A DNA stretch of 64,000 nt, from the NCBI GenBank assembly GCA_029465975.1, contig CM055730.1:12975767-13039766 (forward strand), in the 5' to 3' direction. Position numbers and translations under genes: made by a program. Positions 35,218-47,244 of this stretch are shown here, piece after piece; position 1 is the first letter of the stretch; each line of letters starts with the position of its first letter. The notes beneath the pieces are model-generated. The model made no database searches. It was not told the DNA's origin and was given only the letters and a program-made list of their open reading frames with translations. This DNA comes from Dallia pectoralis. Taxonomy: Eukaryota > Chordata > Actinopteri > Esociformes > Umbridae.

Positions 35218-35342
35218 GAGGCTGGTAAGGAGGACGGCTCTTGATGACGGCTGGAATGGGATGAATTGAAGGGTATCCTGTGTGGGATGTTTTTAACGCC
35301 ACTACAATTACTCGGTTCCAGCTATTACTACGAGCCCGTCGT
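35218..35342. mobile_element. palindromic MITE, salmonid-type family
   Basis: The left arm GGACGGCTCTTGATGACGGC then TGGAATGG (35232-35259) is matched in reverse by the right arm TTCCAGCTATTACTACGAGC then CCGTC (35316-35340). A GAGGCTGG edge lies at 35218. From memory, this is the layout of a foldback repeat abundant in salmonid and related fish genomes. The arms have diverged; no coding capacity is present. Confidence 0.65.
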
Positions 35343-36723
35343 TTGTCATTAAAACCAGGCGTAAATAAGGAGGATTTCGCCATTTGCCGTCTCTGACACC
35401 CCGACTGCAGTCGCTTACCAATGCGGTTCACTTCCCTTTCAGTCAGGCAAAATGGACATCTAACGGCACTAACGGCGTATTCCATTCCGGCATAACAAAT
35501 CTCCCCGCGGAGATAAGGTCGCCTCATCTCCCCTCAGCGAGCGGCTGCCCTCTGTGCGGCGCATGTCACCTCTCCACCGCATTACCTTATCCCCCTACGG
35601 CATCCAGCCCCCCTTCCCCCGTTCCCCTGTACACCTGACAGCCCCACGTAACATCTGCCATCGCCACTGGTGGCCATCCGGTGGGCGGACATCACAGCAG
35701 CAGACTCAGACCTACTCTCTCCTTATCGCCTCTCTCACCTGTATGTACCATGATGCTGCCCTGCACTCTCGTTAAACCCCCGGGAACTGTAGGCTCCGCC
35801 CCAACCTCCTGTGCCCTGAATTCATCTGCGTTCAGTTTGCCCCATCGGGTTTCCATTTGCATTACCCGGAATGTTTTTTAGGAGACTGTAGAGTAAGGAA
35901 TTGATGAGATGGGGACAGGGCACGACTGTTATGGTTTCTCTGGGCCGGCCAGCCTGAGGACATGAAGCTTGGATGTTTATACGTGAGAGGGTAATGGAAG
36001 GAATCTTACCGCAATAGGAAGTGAAGTCATTCTTATGATTATAACAATTACTGGGGGCTGATTGTTTAAATAACCAGGGAGGTGATTGGTTAATGGTTAC
36101 GGCATGGGACATTGACAGTTGGGCACCTAAACTGATCGAGGCAGGACATTTTGGGTTTAAAACATTATTCACAGGGGGATTTTGTTAAAGATTGCACACT
36201 TAGGAGGTCACGCATAGCAAACATTGTTCTGTTTACAAAAGTCTTCAAATTACTTGTATTCTGGTGTAGTGTTCTGGTGAATACGGCATCAGCTTAAAGT
36301 AGCACATGCCTCGAATACAATGATGAAGCTCTTACAGGATATTACCCTTCAGTAGCTGACCACTGATTTACTCACAAAAACACATCTGCACTAACGTAAT
36401 AAACAAGCTACTTGACGTATTAAATCTTTGTCTTTAGAATGTCAACGCATGAAGTGACCTCAAGGCGTCTGTGGAGAACTCTCCACTCGCGGTGTTGATT
36501 GAGTGATTTCCTGGAGTTGTTGTCATTCCGCCTGCCTGTACGAGCTTCATGAATATTCCAGGCCTCGAGCAACTCTGTGGGAACTCTGCTATGTCGTGGG
36601 TCACAGTGACAACCAGAGGGATCTAATGCTGACAGCCACTGTTTCACTGGCGGAGACAAGATCAATAACAAATGGGCTTGCCAATGTCACTCTCAGGCCA
36701 CATCTCATTTCAAATACAAGCAA

Positions 36724-36726
<3 letters not shown>
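35343..36726. other. unique DNA, no gene seen; possible conserved patch
   Basis: No exon was recognised. The stretch 36500-36720 is non-repetitive with words such as CATGAATATTCC and GATCAATAACAAATGGGC that could be regulatory. This is a weak impression only. Confidence 0.35.
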
Positions 36727-36759
<33 letters not shown>

Positions 36760-36764
36760 GCGCG
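36727..36764. repeat. (CA)n(CG)n microsatellite
   Basis: About 15 CA units run directly into four CG units (36757-36764). Continuous purine-pyrimidine alternation with CG steps favours Z-DNA. Confidence 0.95.
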
Positions 36765-38148
36765 GAGAGACTTGGTTGTGCGTGGCGGCGTTTTGCTATG
36801 GCCGAGGGGCTTTCTGCTACGCTATACTTGTTATTCTTGAACATACTGTACGTGTGAGCACTGCATTTGAATTGGAAGGTTGCGTAGTACGGTGTGTTTG
36901 GTTTTCTGCGTGATATTTGAATGTGCATAAAGACTGGCTGGGTGATTCAGCTGACTAACTCCTCATTACCTTCCCGTTCCCTTGCAGATCCTCGTTCCTC
37001 CGCCTCGATCTCTTTCTCTCTCCCTCGTTACGACCGTATATGGTCGTGTCACCACTTATTTATCTGTTCGTGTGGCCGTCTACCTCGCAGCGTGTGACTC
37101 AGTCGCTGCACCGATCATATTTCAGCCTGATGAGGATTCCTCACTCGACTACTTCTGCCTAATTGCCATTTTGTTTGGATTTCTACCCTCGTCTCCTTTT
37201 TGTTTTGCGTTGTCCTGCCCTGGCTTTCGGTGCGGCATTGTGAGTATGACAGAGTGCCATGGTCTTTGCGCTGCAGTGTATTGGAACTAGGCATTATAAT
37301 GACTCTTGTAAAAAAACAAACAATGCATTTGTTTCGTGCCAACTTTCAACAAAGAACATTGCCCTATCGACGAACGTGAATTCTGAATGTGCCGTTTGAT
37401 TGTACACAGCCATTTGGATAACTGTTTAGTGTTAAATGTGGGTGTTAATTGGCTGACATAATAGGAATATGGAATAGGAATGTTAAGGTTTGTGCAAAAC
37501 GGTGTATGTGAAGTGCAGCAGGCATCCTCTAATCGTTCTCACGGGTAGATCAAGAAATGTGCTGATGCGTTCCGCAGAACCCATGTTCCTTTCAGAAAAA
37601 TAGACATGTAACAACAGACGGGGGAAGTATGACAACAACACATGTCTAAACGAGAGCTCAGTACTTACTATATTTCTATTCCTAAACAGGAAGTTACATC
37701 ACGGTGTGACATGCATAATTGCAAAAACAGATTGGCACACATAGTACGAAAGAGCAACACAGTAAAGATTAGTGTATTTTTTAAAGCAACAATATATATT
37801 CTGTCCTATCTACAGTGTTATTTGTTGGTAGCTTTAGATTGACAGGTTCCATATCAAAGCGTTAATTCCCAACCAAACCAGGGCTCCCGTATTTTGCCCC
37901 CACCCCCCGTGGTCACTGTTTTGCTCCCTGTGTGGTGGTTGCATGTGATATGGTGGGTTGCTTGTTGGACATTATACCTTATTGTCTGGCCTCAGTGTGC
38001 TGGGGCCTTAATCTAACACAGGAAAATGCATCTGGAGCTCAGCTCTCATTTCCATTTGGTTGACAGCACACTAATCTATAGTGTGAGGATGGCCCCTGAA
38101 GTGCTGATATGGGGAATGTAACCCGGGTTGTCTATACACAAACCCGAA
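36765..38148. other. unique DNA, no gene seen
   Basis: Short unrecognised frames only. Confidence 0.4.
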
Positions 38149-38238
38149 TTGCACGCACACACACACACGTGCGCACGCACACACACGCTGAGACAGACAC
38201 ACGTTTGTATGCAAACACACGTACACAGACACACACAT
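38149..38238. repeat. interrupted CA-rich microsatellite
   Basis: CA runs are broken by GTGCGCACGCAC, GAGACAGACAC and GTTTGTATGCAAACAC, keeping mostly alternating purine-pyrimidine order for about 90 bases. Confidence 0.85.
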
Positions 38239-38668
38239 GACCACTGACCATTTCACCTGCAAACATCAACCCTTAGTTCAACCTTTGATGTGTACCAGAC
38301 CAGACAAGCCATGTAGAACAAACTGTCCTCCTGTCTTTCTGGGAATAGCAGACTTCCACAGGACGTTGTGTTGTGTAGAGGGACTCCACAGCTACAAATG
38401 TTCTCCAGCATGTTCCCCTTTAGAAGGGCAATTACTGTCAGTAGACAGTCTAATGCGCCGCGAGTCCTTGCCACCTGTCGTTGATGCTCTTAAGCTCCTG
38501 CTCCCTTGGCAGAGACGTTGATAATTACACCTCTGGAGTCAAATAAGATGAGAGAGAAGGAATGAACCCGCCAACACCTTTGATAGCAATTATAATTTAA
38601 TCAAAAGGACTGGTCGTTAAAGTGAGATCCTGTCGACGCCAACTACGGTCTTGTTTCACATTGGTCAG
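38239..38668. other. unique DNA, no gene seen
   Basis: Nothing recognised. A 94-codon plus-strand frame (38237-38521) has Cys and Pro scattered without a domain pattern. Confidence 0.4.
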
Positions 38669-38736
38669 GTGTGTGTGTGTCTGTGTCTGTCTGTGTGTGT
38701 GTGTGTGTGTGTCTGTCTGTCTCTGTGTGTGTGTGC
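38669..38736. repeat. (GT)n/(CTGT)n microsatellite
   Basis: GT runs are interrupted by CTGT units. It lies only about 430 bases from the CA-rich tract on the same strand, so the two could pair as an inverted repeat. Confidence 0.9.
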
Positions 38737-41267
38737 ACATCTGTGTATGTAATGTTGTGTAGGGGCGCACAAACATTTGACAAGGAACGAGGATCATTTT
38801 GCTACCTGTAATTCCTGACTGTGGCCGTCACTTTTCATTCACATCAGTTGTGAGGAAGGGTTCTCGAGGTCCCGAATGTGACATGTTGAAGAAGGCTCCA
38901 TTCTGTCAAAAAGATGCGCTGTCAAGATTCGGTGTCTGTACCACTGTGTTCAAACTACCGACTGTGACTTTCATTTATAAGATTAGCTTAGCTACCCCTC
39001 TAAGCTAGTCTGCTATTCACTATGGATAGATCTGGGTTGACCAGCCTGGTCTTTGTGCCAGGGTGCAGTGCGGTGCAGTTTTATTCCATCACTTTGATCC
39101 CTGTCTTTCCCTACAGAGACACAACTCCCAGCATTTTTCACAGCATTAGCCTGCAGGTTGCGATAAGCTGCTGAATGTGAAGCCAGTCACCGTTTAGATC
39201 GCCAGTTATGTTTGCCAGAATAAAAAAATTACTTCTGGGTAGCTTGAAAGGAAGGCTTGCTGTTTTAGTGCGTAGCCCGTAAACATGTACGCACCCACAT
39301 GCACGCAAGCGTGCACACACAATTGTTCACCGGGGATGTAACTACCACTCATTCTGTGAAAAAGAAAATCTGATTCTGACGGTGCACGTTGATTCCTCAA
39401 CAAGCGCTGTCTGTAAATGTAAACGGAATTCTCCGGGGAATGTACCGCACATACAAAGTACGAACGAAACTGCATTCACACAACTTAACTGATGTGTGGG
39501 GACATGATATTCCCATATGCGTCACTTTGGTGTTTGAAAATAGTTTTAGAAATAGTAAAATGGTTTGAACGTTAAAAAGCTAACTAGACAAAACACCATG
39601 TCTGTGCGTGACCTTCTCTCGTTGTTCTGTGTGATTCAGAACCACGCATGTCCCGGAACAGCTGGAAACTGTAGGTGTATTTGATTTTTTATCCTTTGAA
39701 ATAAAACATACTGTGTACTGATGGTCCATTGGGGGGGGAAATCAAGTATCCATCATGGGGACCTTGAAGCATTATGTTGGAATAGATGTTAATCATAATT
39801 CATAGACTAGTTATCTTTTCTCCACACAAATAACCCCCGGAGCAACCTGTTGGCTGGGCTCCCTGCTTGTGCCGTCAAACTGCGGCAACTATTCCCCAAC
39901 GCAGCACAAAAACGTGCTCGCATGTCACCCCTTCGCGCATTTTACTTTCAGTTGAAGCTTACATGCAACACAAGACCACATTCCTTTCCTGACTTAAGTG
40001 GACTGCACTGATTGTTACATTTCGTTTTTAAATATGTCCCATAATACATTTACCTGTTTGTCTCTCCGGTATTGTGTTAACCGTTTTGTGATTAAAGCTC
40101 TGTTTCATCGTAGCAACTACCAACACAGAGTCGACTTCAGTGCGAGATCCAACGTCAAGATATGTCTTCTATAGCACATCATATGCTGTTCTCCTTCCTA
40201 TCACATTACTCACTTAAATAGATTCCAGAAAGGAATCCCTATGCGCCAGACGGAACACACTTTCCATCCCTCTAACATGATTAAGCTCACCGGCACCCAA
40301 ACAGAGTTGCGCATGTGCGACGAGGCAAAACATTTTTTACTTCTAAACAACACATTTTTAAGGTGTTGGCCAATTGCAACCTGCAACACTCTAGACTGAT
40401 CCAGCAGCAGGAATCAAAAACTGGTTTCACAATGACACGGCTAACTGCAAAGCAGTGACTCTATTAATAGGGCCCAAATTAACTGTAAATAACTACATTA
40501 AAGATTCTGATGAAACAATGAAATACAAATGTAAATGTATTTATGTAGTTTGTGTCATATAGAGGAGCAGGATCTCATGGGGCCTCCAGTACCGCTAGTC
40601 ACATTAAAACAAGCTAGCGCTTTAAGAACCATAAACAACCAAGCTGCCAACAGTATGAACTGGAAAAATGAATTAAATACTGTTTTTCATCTATGCTCTC
40701 AGAAATAGGGGTTTAAAGCATGGTTTGAGTCAAGTCTAAATTGATTACTAAAATGTTTAATATAAATTGGCCGAACATGCTGGGATGCATAACATGTGTC
40801 TCAATTCACCAAAAATAATCTACTGGCATATTGAAGTTGCTGTGTCCATGCCAGTCTCTGGACGGGTTTGAAATGTAGGACAGACAGAATGAGTTGTCTT
40901 CTAGTTGATAGCCAGCCAGTCTACAATATACTTTTGGGACAGGGCCTGTGAAAGCATGACTGTCTTTCTATAGACTTCAAAAGAATCTAACATATTTGTC
41001 CTGTTTGGTTTCTCATCTTAGTTCATCGGACCGGACCGAATGGGGGTTTTTGCTGCTAGAACTCACAAACATTTCACAAACAGAGATTTAGCGTGTGATC
41101 CTAACGAACAATTGTTTTCCCATGGCTGAGCTGACTCTGAGTCAGATACAGTGATGATGATACATGGCGTTTTTCCACACTGCTTCCTCACACTTTGACG
41201 ATCAACTTGGCTGCAAAACCGGAGAGGCTCAAAGTGTCAATTTTAAGAATGTAATTCCTGAATGTTG
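38737..41267. other. unique DNA, no gene seen
   Basis: Two and a half kilobases with no frame over 90 codons, no repeat array and no recognised mobile element. Confidence 0.4.
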
Positions 41268-41275
41268 GTTGTGAG

Positions 41276-42849
41276 TAGGGGTGTGCGATATGACGATATT
41301 TAATCGTGGACGATTAAAATGTCTCCACGATTCACTTTTTCGGAAATATCGTAGAATCGCGCTCCAGTGCACGTTCAATTAGATGCAGATCTATGGCGTT
41401 TTTTCAGCTACGTATCAACATGCAATGCGCGGTGCGCTAGATGTCAGCGTGTTAACACTAGAAGCGCCAACAGCCCATGCCCGCGGGCGTTGCAGTTAGT
41501 AATTAAAATAAATATATAATGTTGAAAAGCTACAGCCTCGTTCTTCCATGACTTTTCCTAAATACGTGCATTTTACCTTGTCCCGTTTTCAGAAACTGGA
41601 TGCGTTTTGGTCTGATCTCGTTTTGGTCCGATCTATTTTGGACACCGTTTTGGTCTGGTCTTTATGAAACTGGGTCCGTTTTGGTCTGGTCTATATAAAA
41701 CTGGATGCGTTTTGGTCTGGTCTACATGAAACTTGACGCGTTTTGGTCTGGTCTACATGAAACTTGACGCGTTTTGGTCCGATCTATATGAAACTGGATA
41801 TATGTAACCGATTAATTTGCTGCGGTCTCATGTGCGCTCATAACATCACTAATGAACACTGTGCGCAGTGCAACCGGTTAGTATGCGTGTCCTGCTCAGG
41901 CAGACAAAAGCTGCGAGATATACATAGATAATAGATTGATTGGCTTGGTTGAATTTGAATGAACTAGAAAAAAGAGGTAGGCCTACGTTTATAAAGAAAT
42001 ATATGTTTTACTAAATAAACAGAACGAAAATATAAAACGAAATTGATTAATGTATCTACCGGGTAACAGCAGAATATACCCGACCGTGACCAATATACAA
42101 ACTGTGTTGTAAAATACGTGTTTCATTGTCTATAGTGCCTTAGTTACTGGGCTGTAATTACTATAATACATTTTACAAATGTAAATGATCAAATTATACA
42201 CTGTAGCCTAATGTTTTTATTTCAACAGTCTGTGTTGCAATATATACGGCCAATCATGCGCAAATCATTTGATTGCGCGTCGCTTGTGATCTAAAATGTT
42301 TTAGCATTTATTACATCAAAATAGGACATACAGTTTGATTGATTTTAATTTATTCGATCTTTAGAAATTTAAATATCATAGCCTGTGCATTTTAAAATCA
42401 TGGTTTTAATTTTGTATTGTATGGCTACATAAGACAATAAATAGGCTACATACTATTTTAGTAAAATGTTTTACTGCATAATTCACAATTCATTTAATTC
42501 AGGATGATAACACAGTAGATCATCTGATGCTGTAGATGGATGGCAGGTTACACAGTGAATGGATGGTGAAGCTGCGGATGAGAATGAAGGTGCTTCTTTG
42601 CACCATTGCACTTCCTTTAAATATACACGTGATTAAAATATGCTACTTTAATTTTTTTTCCCTTTTATGTTTTGTTACCTTGTAACGCTATATTCTTTAA
42701 ATGGAGATATAATTTGCTTGTATTGCAGCTCAGTAATTAGCAAAATAGTCTTAAAAAGCAACATGAAAAAGAATCGTGATAAAATCGTGAATCGTGATTT
42801 TTCCTGAAAAAATCGTGATATGATATTTTTCCCATATCGCCCACCCCTA
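41276..42849. mobile_element. non-autonomous hAT-type DNA transposon
   Basis: Terminal inverted repeats TAGGGGTGTGCGATATG (left) and TAGGGGTGGGCGATATG (right, reverse complement) agree at 16 of 17 bases. Perfect 8-bp target duplications GTTGTGAG lie at 41268-41275 and 42850-42857 and fit the hAT preference nTnnnnAn. Subterminal ATCGTGAT-type words repeat inside the right end and have inverted partners (AATCGTGG, ATTAAAATG context) at the left. The 1.57-kb interior has no transposase frame, so movement would need a full-length relative. The intact target duplication argues for a fairly young insertion. Confidence 0.92.
41590..41812. repeat. 31-bp degenerate tandem repeat inside the hAT element
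   Basis: Six or so units of GCGTTTTGGTCTGGTCTACA then TGAAACTTGAC, with length changes in the first copies, lie 315 bases inside the left end. Two central copies are nearly identical, so expansion is more recent there. Confidence 0.85.
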
Positions 42850-42857
42850 GTTGTGAG

Positions 42858-44090
42858 TGCAGCCGATATCATCTGTTTTGCCCCAGTATTTCTCATGATT
42901 GACAAGTGAACAAAATAATGCGTATTCAGGTACTGTGTTGTAGAAATGTGCTGTTTGTTGCAATATAATGTTTTGTGATTGGAAAGTTCACTCCTAAACG
43001 TTTACGTTTTTATGCAGGAGCCCTTACCAGTGTTCAGTATCTGCAGGATTATCGTATGAACAGTCGAATCAAAACGTGCGAAAATGCCATTGTTGTCAAG
43101 AGCATTTGAGATCTAAAAATGCTATTGGTATGAGTGTCACAGACGTATAATGTTTGTCTCTAAACCATATGGATGTGACTAGAGAGGTTTATTGACTAAA
43201 GAATTGCACAAGTCTTCATGTCACAAATAACCATTGATTTAATTTGCTAAATTGTATCCGCTCTCTGGAGAGGCCAGCCAGGCACACACTGTACGTATAT
43301 CTGCTCTACTTCCGTCCAATTATTCTAGAGTGTATGGCATGTTCTACTTTTCAGCCAGGCCGTTGTGGTGCTGTGTCTTTGATTTACTAAAGCAACACAG
43401 TGAAAGCCAGTGTTGTCCCAATGGGCCAATTTGGCCAGAGTGAACAGGTGCACAGTTGGTATTAGGAGAGCTGTACATTGTGTTCCGGTTATCCCAGCAA
43501 GCGTACCTGCCAATATTGAGAGACAGGTGTCTATCGGTGGCCAGGAGTTGGGTCAGTTACTGGGAACACTACACTCTGTTCCCGGATCTGACACCCAGTC
43601 AAACGAAACACTGGTTGTTGAATTTCACACAATTCTTCTCTTACTATAACATAGACTTTGTTCGTATTTTAATCTAGCAATTATATACAGGAATGAGTTT
43701 TTCACTGATAGTCTAGTTTACTTTTAAAGGACGAAATGTTCGAATGTGAGACGAGGTCTAGGAAGGTATTGTGTGCTCATAAACGGAGACTGGAGATAAT
43801 GATAGAACAGAGTGCATGACATCTGCTACAATCTGGTCTCTAATGTAAAGAAATGACAGAATCAATTGCCAGAACAATCCATTTTTTGATCCTCTGCCTC
43901 TTAGGCTCCTTTCATCTTAGGGTTCGATGCTGCCATTTGGTGTTTTCATTTCACTGGACGGAGAGCTGTCACTTAGTTCTGGGCTGCACTTCTCCTTGAT
44001 CCTAACATCTTCTGGACAGGCATATTCAACAGAAATGGTATCATAATGTCTGTCAAGATTTCTGTGAAACGAATGACTGATGGGGAACTA
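42858..44090. other. unique DNA, no gene seen
   Basis: Short overlapping frames around 43250-43680 on both strands have no recognised family. No repeats. Confidence 0.4.
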
Positions 44091-44266
44091 TGTTACGGCA
44101 TGCCACAGTATGTTACGGCACGCCACAGTATGTTACGGTACGCCACAGTATGTTACGGTACGCCGCAGTATGTTACGGCGCGCCGCAGTATGTGCCACAG
44201 TATGTTACGGCGTGCCACAGTATGTTACGTCGTACCACAGTATGTTCCGGCACGCCACAGTATGTT
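44091..44266. repeat. 20-bp CpG-containing minisatellite
   Basis: The unit is TGTTACGGCACGCCACAGTA, with eight full copies plus one 12-base partial copy at 44191. Most changes are C-to-T or G-to-A at the CpG sites (GCACGCC to GCATGCC, GTACGCC), as expected from methylated CpG decay. Frames stay open across it in several phases only because of the repetition. Confidence 0.93.
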
Positions 44267-45085
44267 GAACCCCGTATTGGCTTTTACTGTTTGTACAAAA
44301 CAAGCAATGTCGCCTTTTATTTTCATGCCGTAGTGACTCCTCGTGGAAAAACCAGGTGCCTGCATCAATCATAGTTATTGGCTGGAGAAAGCAATCTCTC
44401 CTGGCACAATTTCTCCAGGGCGTGGACGTATTGAGCGAGGGTTACAGTGGCAGAGGGAATCACCAGGCAGATAGAACTGTCCCAGGTCTTCTCCAGCTGG
44501 TCCTGTTGTTGTGTCGGGCTTGTTGGTTCGGATTACATGCTCACTGAAGTAAATGCTTACTGGCTGTAAATGTTTCAAATGAGATGGTTTCCATTCGAGC
44601 CCTCTTGGCTCAAAATGAAATTAAACGTCAAACTGCACTTAGTTCCCCAAACCCTTGGGTGCCTTTGTGTTGAACCCCTTGGAATGTTTGATGACCAGTA
44701 TGTTGTTTTTTCGTTGATTGTGTGGTGGGCAGATGACTCTCCTCTCCAAACTCTGAGTTCAAGCCAACCCTGAGGCTGTCACAGCTGTTCATTTCAGATC
44801 TGTTTGCCGTTCATGTTTTTCACCAAACCATAAAACTCACGTGGGATGTCATTGATCTTAGTTTTGTTTACGTTTGAAAACTCAAAATATATCCTTCTTG
44901 TATGTAGGTCAATTAGACAAGTGCCGACATGGTTTCCTTCAGAGTATTATCTTTGTTTATTTTCTTTCTCAAGTTTATCGAAACAGGCTCATTAGCATGT
45001 CAGCCTGTAGTTAAACTCAAGGAGCTCAAGGAAGGGGATATCCAATGATCTCAAGCTTATGGAATCCGTAGCTAAGGATGGTTTG
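44267..45085. other. unique DNA, no gene seen
   Basis: No frame over 70 codons that I recognise and no repeats. Confidence 0.4.
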
Positions 45086-45231
45086 TATTCAGAATCAGCT
45101 TCATTGACAAATATGTTTACAACAAACTTGGAATTTGGTGTGACCCATTGGTGCAGCAATTAACACAAGTAATGAACAACAGACTGAAATAATTTACAAA
45201 AGATATGTAAGGTGCAATTGTCCCGTGGGGT

Positions 45232-45894
45232 TTCTGTGTGAATGTGGGGAGCAGGTTATATTCAGTTTGGTTCTGTGTGAATGTGGGGAGCAGGTTATAT
45301 TCAGTTTGGTTCTGTGTGAATGTGGGGAGCAGGTTATAGTCAGTTTGGTTCTGTGTGAATGTGGGGAGCAGGCTATAGACAGTATGGTTCTGTGTGAATG
45401 TGGGGAGCAGGCTATAGTCAGTTTGGTTCTGTGTGAATGTGGGGAGCAGGCTATAGACAGTATGGTTCTGTGTGAATGTGGGGAGCAGTCTATAGACAGT
45501 TTGGTTCTGTGTGAATGTGGGGAGCAGTCTATAGACAGTTTGGTTCTGTGTGAATGTGGGGAGCAGGCTATAGTCAGTTTGGTTCTGTGTGAATGTGGGG
45601 AGCAGGCTATAGACAGTATGGTTCTGTGTGAATGTGGGGAGCAGTCTATAGACAGTTTGGTTCTGTGTGAATGTGGGGAGCAGGCTATAGTCAGTTTGGT
45701 TCTGTGTGAATGTGGGGAGCAGTCTATAGACAGTTTGGTTCTGTGTGAATGTGGGGAGCAGGTTATATTCAGTTTGGTTCTGTGTGAATGTGGAGAACAG
45801 GCTATAGACAGTTTGGTTCTGTGTGAATGTGGGGAGCAGGCTATAGTCAGTTTGGTTCTGTGTGAATGTGGAGAACAGGCTATAGACAGTATGG
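45232..45894. repeat. 39-bp minisatellite, 17 copies, inside LINE 3' region
   Basis: The unit GGTTCTGTGTGAATGTGGGG then AGCAGGCTATAGTCAGTTT recurs 17 times. Variants (TTATATTCAG, CTATAGACAG, CTATAGTCAG, AGTATGG) recur in a mixed order. Since 39 is divisible by three, a 229-codon frame (45225-45914) reads CECGEQ in every unit. It has no promoter, splice or domain support and is best taken as a repeat artefact. Confidence 0.95.
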
Positions 45895-46086
45895 TTCCGG
45901 GGGCGTGTTCCTGAGGCCTACTGCTGACAAAAGAAACTGTTCTTGTGGATAGAGATTTGGCTCCTAGTAGACCTCAACCTTCTTCCAGAGGCGAGAGCTC
46001 TGAATATTCAATTTCCAATGTGAGAGGAATTTGCCAAAATGTTTGCCGCTCACTTGTAGGTCACATAGAGATGGCAGATTGCAGCC

Positions 46087-46222
46087 AATAACCCGCTCTG
46101 CAGCGTACCAGACAGTGATGAAGGAGGTCAGGATGGACTCAGTAATGGCAGAGTAGACATGCTCAATGTTACTCTTTGGCAGGTGGACCTTTTTCAGCTA
46201 CCGCAGAAAGTACATCTACATC
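46087..46222 (-). pseudogene. LINE reverse-transcriptase C-terminal remnant
   Basis: Minus-strand translation gives MYFLR-stop-LKKVHLPKS followed by SAITESILTSFITVWY. That pattern (YFLR.LKK ... Y..I.ESIL......WY) is the end of the reverse-transcriptase thumb in L2/CR1-group LINEs. In-frame stops near the upstream end and the loss of everything 5' make it dead. Confidence 0.75.
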
Positions 46223-46225
46223 TAC

Positions 46226-46599
46226 TGTGCTTTCTGATACTGTACCAATTGAGTCATCTGTGTCAAGGAAGGGAAACCCCAATGATCAGAAGCCTATGGG
46301 GAGAGCAGCAGGAGTGAAACTAAACATTCATGGCAGAAGGGGTAAGTAGCTCTTGTTTCAATGGATTTATGACCAACTCACAGATTACTTAGCCTTCTGG
46401 TGTCTCCTCTGTTTGAAGGAAGTTGGGAGTGTGTTATATTAACAGGCTGCTGGAACGCTTGATAAAAGCAGTCAGACGTGTTATTCAGGGAATGATGACA
46501 GACTCAGAAATAGCATACAGTGACAACAAACAACGAGGGAAAAACAAAACCATATCTGGTCAGAATGATGTTGGCTTGCTGCCTAGCAACCATTGCTCC
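46226..46599. other. unique DNA, no gene seen
   Basis: Nothing recognised beyond the LINE edge. A 60-codon frame at 46423-46605 is unremarkable. Confidence 0.4.
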
Positions 46600-46905
46600 T
46601 ATTAGCGTTGAGTAATTACATTAGATGGGCTCCATATGATATTGGGGCCCTCGTTAGGAGCGAGGTGGCTTGACAGCGCCAGCAGTGGCAGAAAGTGTTG
46701 ATGATGGCCCCTGTAATGAGATGTCCCCAGCTCTGCAGATGGATCCAGAGCATGTCAATGGCCCTGGGTTAGGGGAACACACCATATGACCATTGTGCAA
46801 GTTTCAATTAGGCCAGCGGAAAATGGAAATGCTTTGTGGGGCATTTGTGCAATTAAAAATCTGTCTGCTTTCAGGGGAAATTGACTAAGCTGACAGTTTT
46901 ATGTA
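46600..46905. promoter_or_regulatory. candidate conserved non-coding element
   Basis: About 300 bases of non-repetitive sequence with homeodomain-like TAATTACATTAGATGG at 46612 and blocks such as CAATTAGGCCAGCGG and CATTTGTGCAATTAAAAATC. It stands out from the repeat-rich flanks and has no long frame. Texture resembles vertebrate enhancer elements; this is an impression from composition. Confidence 0.25.
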
Positions 46906-47244
46906 TATCGTTTTATTTATATACACAGTGCTGTGCAAAAGATTTAGGCAGCAAAAAATGCTGTAAAGTAAGAATTATTTCAAAGTTAGACATGTTACTA
47001 GTTTATTAATCAACTAACGAAATGCAATGTGAGTAAACAGAAGAAAAATCTAAATCAAATGACTATTTGGGAATACCAATACATAAGAGTTTAGGAAACC
47101 ATTTATTCTGACTAGGGATGCACCGAAATGAAAATTCTTGGCCGAAACCGAAAACCGAAAAAGAGGAAACCAAGACCGAAAACCGAAACACCGAAATAAA
47201 TTATGCCAATTATTAGTACCATTGCATTTATGGATATGAGGCAC

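Larger units (their letters stand above)
45086..46225 (-). mobile_element. 5'-truncated LINE (CR1/L2-type) 3' end
   Basis: On the minus strand, decayed reverse-transcriptase C-terminal coding (46087-46222) is followed by a 3' non-coding part that ends in the words found at 45086-45150 (plus strand TTCAGAATCAGCTTCATTGA and GGAATTTGGTGTGACC), which from memory mark the 3' end of a LINE family common in teleosts. The stretch AAGAAACTGTTCTTGTGGAT (45931-45950) belongs to the same 3' region. A 39-bp minisatellite (45232-45894) has grown inside it. Truncation at the 5' side is typical of LINE insertion. No target duplication was identified. Confidence 0.7.

Noticed and set aside
45225..45914. 229-codon frame with CECGEQ repeats, resembling a cysteine-rich repeat protein
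   Set aside because: It is a 39-bp minisatellite inside a LINE 3' region; no promoter, splice site or terminal domain, and the frame ends as soon as the array does.
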